5,417 bases of DNA from Deltaproteobacteria bacterium (GTDB lineage: Bacteria > Desulfobacterota > DSM-4660 > Desulfatiglandales > B25-G16), in NCBI GenBank assembly GCA_019310745.1, contig JAFDDS010000198.1:1-5417 (forward strand), written 5' to 3'. The notes beneath the pieces were generated by a model that made no database searches, was not told where the DNA came from, and worked only from the letters and a program-made list of their open reading frames with translations. Of this stretch, positions 5,063-5,417 are shown piece by piece. Position 1 is the stretch's first letter. Each line of letters opens with the position of its first letter. A program made the translations under genes and the position numbers.

Positions 5063-5417
5063 TTAATACCTCACATCCTTCAAATATAGTCCGCCTGGTG
5101 GGGCCATAACCCCAGCTTTCTGCCGGTCTTTCGAGGCCAATATCTCTATAAAACGGGCGGTATTGATTTCGCCTAGGCCTGCTTGAACAATTGTTCCCAT
5201 GATATTTCTCACCATATGTCGTAAAAAGCCATTTGCCTCAAAATTAAAGCTCAAGAGATTGCTATTGTGGATATGAAGCTCTGCCTGAATCATGTTTCTT
5301 ACTGGATTAATCTTCCCATCTCCAGCAGAAAAAAAGGAAGAAAAATCATGGATTCCCTTCACAACCTCCAGGCATTCCTTCATAGCATGCGAGTTAAGTG
5401 ACCGCGATATATGCCAC
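5063..5417 (-). CDS. truA: tRNA pseudouridine synthase A TruA (C-terminal part)
   Basis: Converts uridines 38, 39 and 40 in the tRNA anticodon stem-loop to pseudouridine, in the cytoplasm. The reading frame is open to the right edge. 117 complete codons are visible, starting WHISRSLNSHAMKECLEVVK, which aligns with the middle of TruA; the Met at 5383 is internal and not the start. Family motifs are clear: GIHDFSSFF, the core FEANGFLRHMVRNIMGTIVQ followed by AGLGEI, and the C-terminal APPGGLYLKDVRY. About the first 130-150 residues of a usual 245-270-residue protein, including the catalytic Asp, lie outside the window. The ANGF where many relatives have GNGF is a mild variation. The stop is TAA at 5063. 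No strong terminator follows; a weak GGCCA/TGGCC hairpin (5025-5041) without a T-run lies 21 bases beyond. Confidence 0.96.
   Translation of the reverse strand, partial: WHISRSLNSHAMKECLEVVKGIHDFSSFFSAGDGKINPVRNMIQAELHIHNSNLLSFNFEANGFLRHMVRNIMGTIVQAGLGEINTARFIEILASKDRQKAGVMAPPGGLYLKDVRY

Overview
The window holds five genes, all on the minus strand, so transcription runs from right to left. In that order they are the 3' part of truA (tRNA pseudouridine synthase A, cut by the right edge), miaA (tRNA dimethylallyltransferase), a secreted LPP20-family protein, a lipoprotein with TPR and S-layer-homology (SLH) parts, and a secreted protein resembling the flagellar assembly protein FlgT. I see no tRNA or rRNA gene, CRISPR array, transposase or phage gene.

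The organism is probably a Gram-negative (two-membrane) bacterium with an AT-rich genome. The support is a lipoprotein without an Asp retention signal after its Cys, plus LPP20-like and FlgT-like families. SLH domains next to LPP20/FlgT-type proteins, and the style of the intergenic repeats, make me think of Desulfobacterota or Nitrospirota-like lineages. That is an impression; no gene here fixes the phylum.

Right part (3743-5417): TruA and MiaA both modify the tRNA anticodon stem-loop (pseudouridines 38-40 and isopentenyl-A37). They are separated by a 393-bp region without a credible gene. It carries four GC-rich, partly palindromic blocks about 90 bp apart, alternating between two types in opposite orientation, plus a separate stem-loop. 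It resembles a decayed REP/BIME-type cluster. A 238-bp gap after miaA contains an inverted repeat that nearly abuts the miaA stop codon.

Left part (71-3504): the LPP20-like, TPR/SLH lipoprotein and FlgT-like genes look like one envelope operon with gaps of 62 and 153 bp. All three products have export signals. In Vibrio, an LPP20-family lipoprotein (FlgP) and FlgT work together in the ring around the flagellar basal body at the outer membrane. The trio here may therefore form an outer-membrane/peptidoglycan-associated assembly, with the SLH lipoprotein as the anchor. This is inference, since no flagellar structural gene is in view.

The most unusual signal is a terminator-shaped hairpin (A7 - GC stem - T7) inside the first 20 codons of the FlgT-like gene, between its Shine-Dalgarno-supported start and its signal peptide. 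It could attenuate the last gene of the operon, or show that the gene's 5' end is not what it seems.
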